Below the pieces are notes generated by a model, which was given only the letters and a program-made list of their open reading frames with translations, had not been told where the DNA came from and did not search any database. A program made the translations under genes and the position numbers. DNA of 64,000 bases from assembly GCF_026342435.1 (NCBI RefSeq), contig NZ_JAPEMT010000002.1, positions 868,001 through 932,000 of the forward strand. Reading direction: 5' to 3'. Positions 63,194 to 64,000 of this stretch are shown in pieces (position 1 is the stretch's first letter; each line of letters opens with the position of its first letter). The DNA is from Streptomyces sp. NBC_00237. GTDB taxonomy: Bacteria; Actinomycetota; Actinomycetes; Streptomycetales; Streptomycetaceae.

Positions 63194-63222
63194 GTAACGC
63201 AACTAGCGCACCTTTGCGTTAC
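63194..63222. promoter_or_regulatory. 9-bp inverted repeat between CGNR regulator and MFS genes
   Basis: GTAACGCAA (63194-63202) and TTGCGTTAC (63214-63222) are perfect inverted repeats separated by 11 nt. They fill most of the 56-nt divergent gap. This is a strong operator candidate. Such a short gap leaves little room for 5' leaders, so both genes may be leaderless and both promoters would be covered by a bound regulator. Confidence 0.65.
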
Positions 63223-63240
63223 GTGCCTAACGTGCTCGGC

Positions 63241-64000
63241 ATGCCGAAGCCATCCGCACAGGGGCTCTACGTGACCGGGGCGGCCCTCGCCCGCACCGGG
63301 GACGAGATGTCGGGCCCCGCCCTCCTGCTGCTCGCCCTCGCCGTCACGGGTTCGGCGTCGTCGGCCTCCTCGCTCCTCGCGGCGCTGACGGTGGCGGCGG
63401 CGCTGGGAGGCCCGCTGTTCGGTGCGCTGCTCGACCGGGCCCGCCGCCCCGGCCGCCTGCTCGCCGGGGCGCTCGCGCTCTACGCGGCGGCCCTGATCGT
63501 GATGCTGCTGGCACTGGGCCGGGCGCCGGTGGGTGTCGCGTTGGTCGTCGCGGTCGGGGCGGGGCTGCTCGGCCCGGCGTTGTCGGGCGGCTGGACGTCC
63601 CAACTCCCCCATGCTGTACGGGAGTCCGACCTACCTCGGGCGAACGCACTGGACGCCATGACGTTCGACGCGGCGAGCCTGGCGGGGCCCGCGCTGGCGG
63701 GCGGGGTCGCGGCGCTGGCCGGGGCGCGGGCCGGGGTGGCGGTGTCGGCGGCGCTGATCGCTGCGGCGCTCCCGGTGGCGTGGCGGCTGCGGACCCCCGG
63801 GGAGCGGGATCGGGTGCGGGAGCGGGAGGCGCGGGAGTCCGTCAGCTCAGGGGTCGCGGCCGGATTCCGGGTCCTCATACGCAGCCGGGCTCTGGCCCGT
63901 GCGACGGTCGCGTCCGTACTGTCCTGTGCGGGTGAGGGAGTTTTCGTCGCGGTGACGCCGCTGCTCGGGGCCCTGTCGCTCGGTGGCGCGCACCACGGGG
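63241..64000 (+). CDS. MFS transporter, N-terminal part (cut by window end)
   Basis: This is a major facilitator superfamily protein, probably a drug or metabolite efflux pump. About 253 residues are visible before the window ends. The sequence starts MPKPSAQGLYVTGAALARTG, then shows helices 1-2 with GPLFGALLDRARRPGR (motif A-like between TM2 and TM3), and further helices to about residue 185. A charged cytosolic loop (about 185-205) and the start of the second half follow. ATG 63241 has no clear SD. It is divergent from the CGNR regulator gene. Confidence 0.85.
   Translation, partial: MPKPSAQGLYVTGAALARTGDEMSGPALLLLALAVTGSASSASSLLAALTVAAALGGPLFGALLDRARRPGRLLAGALALYAAALIVMLLALGRAPVGVALVVAVGAGLLGPALSGGWTSQLPHAVRESDLPRANALDAMTFDAASLAGPALAGGVAALAGARAGVAVSAALIAAALPVAWRLRTPGERDRVREREARESVSSGVAAGFRVLIRSRALARATVASVLSCAGEGVFVAVTPLLGALSLGGAHHG

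Overview
The window comes from a high-GC actinomycete, almost certainly a Streptomyces chromosome. Third codon positions are strongly G/C, GTG starts and 4-nt ATGA/GTGA stop-start overlaps are frequent, and there are typical Streptomyces families: a DUF2637 protein, a BldB-like-era set of ATP-binding and SpoIIE signalling proteins, PucR, a GH6 cellulase, an S8 protease and dispersed GC-rich intergenic repeats. I see no tRNA, rRNA, insertion sequence, prophage or CRISPR array. The left edge cuts one gene after about 39 codons, and the right edge cuts an MFS transporter.

Layout. 1-7637 (minus strand): a hydrolase and stress block with a YtcJ-type amidohydrolase, an HSL-type esterase, a Dps ferritin, a DoxX membrane protein, a YcaC-like isochorismatase hydrolase, an MBL-fold hydrolase, an L,D-transpeptidase lipoprotein and a DUF6328 membrane protein. 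7930-14873 (plus): a 1453-residue soluble poly-HAMP hybrid histidine kinase, overlapping an ANTAR-GAF-PAS-SpoIIE phosphatase. 14887-17316 (minus): a YihY/BrkB membrane protein and a GH6 cellulase. 17705-26586: a purine catabolism block with XdhC, an AzgA/PbuG-type purine permease and a three-subunit xanthine dehydrogenase, all minus strand, with a divergent pucR. 26779-40967: a TPR-like protein, a GntR/FCD regulator, a FhuF-like iron protein behind an iron box, a DUF2637 protein, an anti-sigma-like ATPase, PoxB, a degenerate PP2C protein with a long disordered N-terminus, a secreted subtilase and an HTH regulator.

42205-58213 is the most notable part. A LysR gene diverges from a run of plus-strand genes across an 18-bp perfect palindrome. 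The first nine genes overlap head to tail and encode every step from 3-hydroxyanthranilate to pyruvate and acetyl-CoA (the 2-aminomuconate meta-cleavage route), plus kynureninase, which makes 3-hydroxyanthranilate from 3-hydroxykynurenine. The run continues, after 118 nt, with a secreted LVIVD-repeat protein and a full LivKHMGF-type ABC importer. I read this as an uptake-and-mineralisation locus for kynurenine-type or aminobenzoate-type compounds. No tryptophan dioxygenase, kynurenine formamidase or kynurenine 3-monooxygenase lies in the window.

58195-64000: an Ada-AlkA type DNA repair fusion, the ribosome GTPase RsgA with a possible short upstream ORF, a matrixin-like metalloprotease with three Trp/Cys-rich C-terminal repeats, and a CGNR-type regulator diverging from an MFS transporter over a perfect 9-bp inverted repeat. 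All functional calls are from reading motifs and family resemblance by eye; no database search was run.
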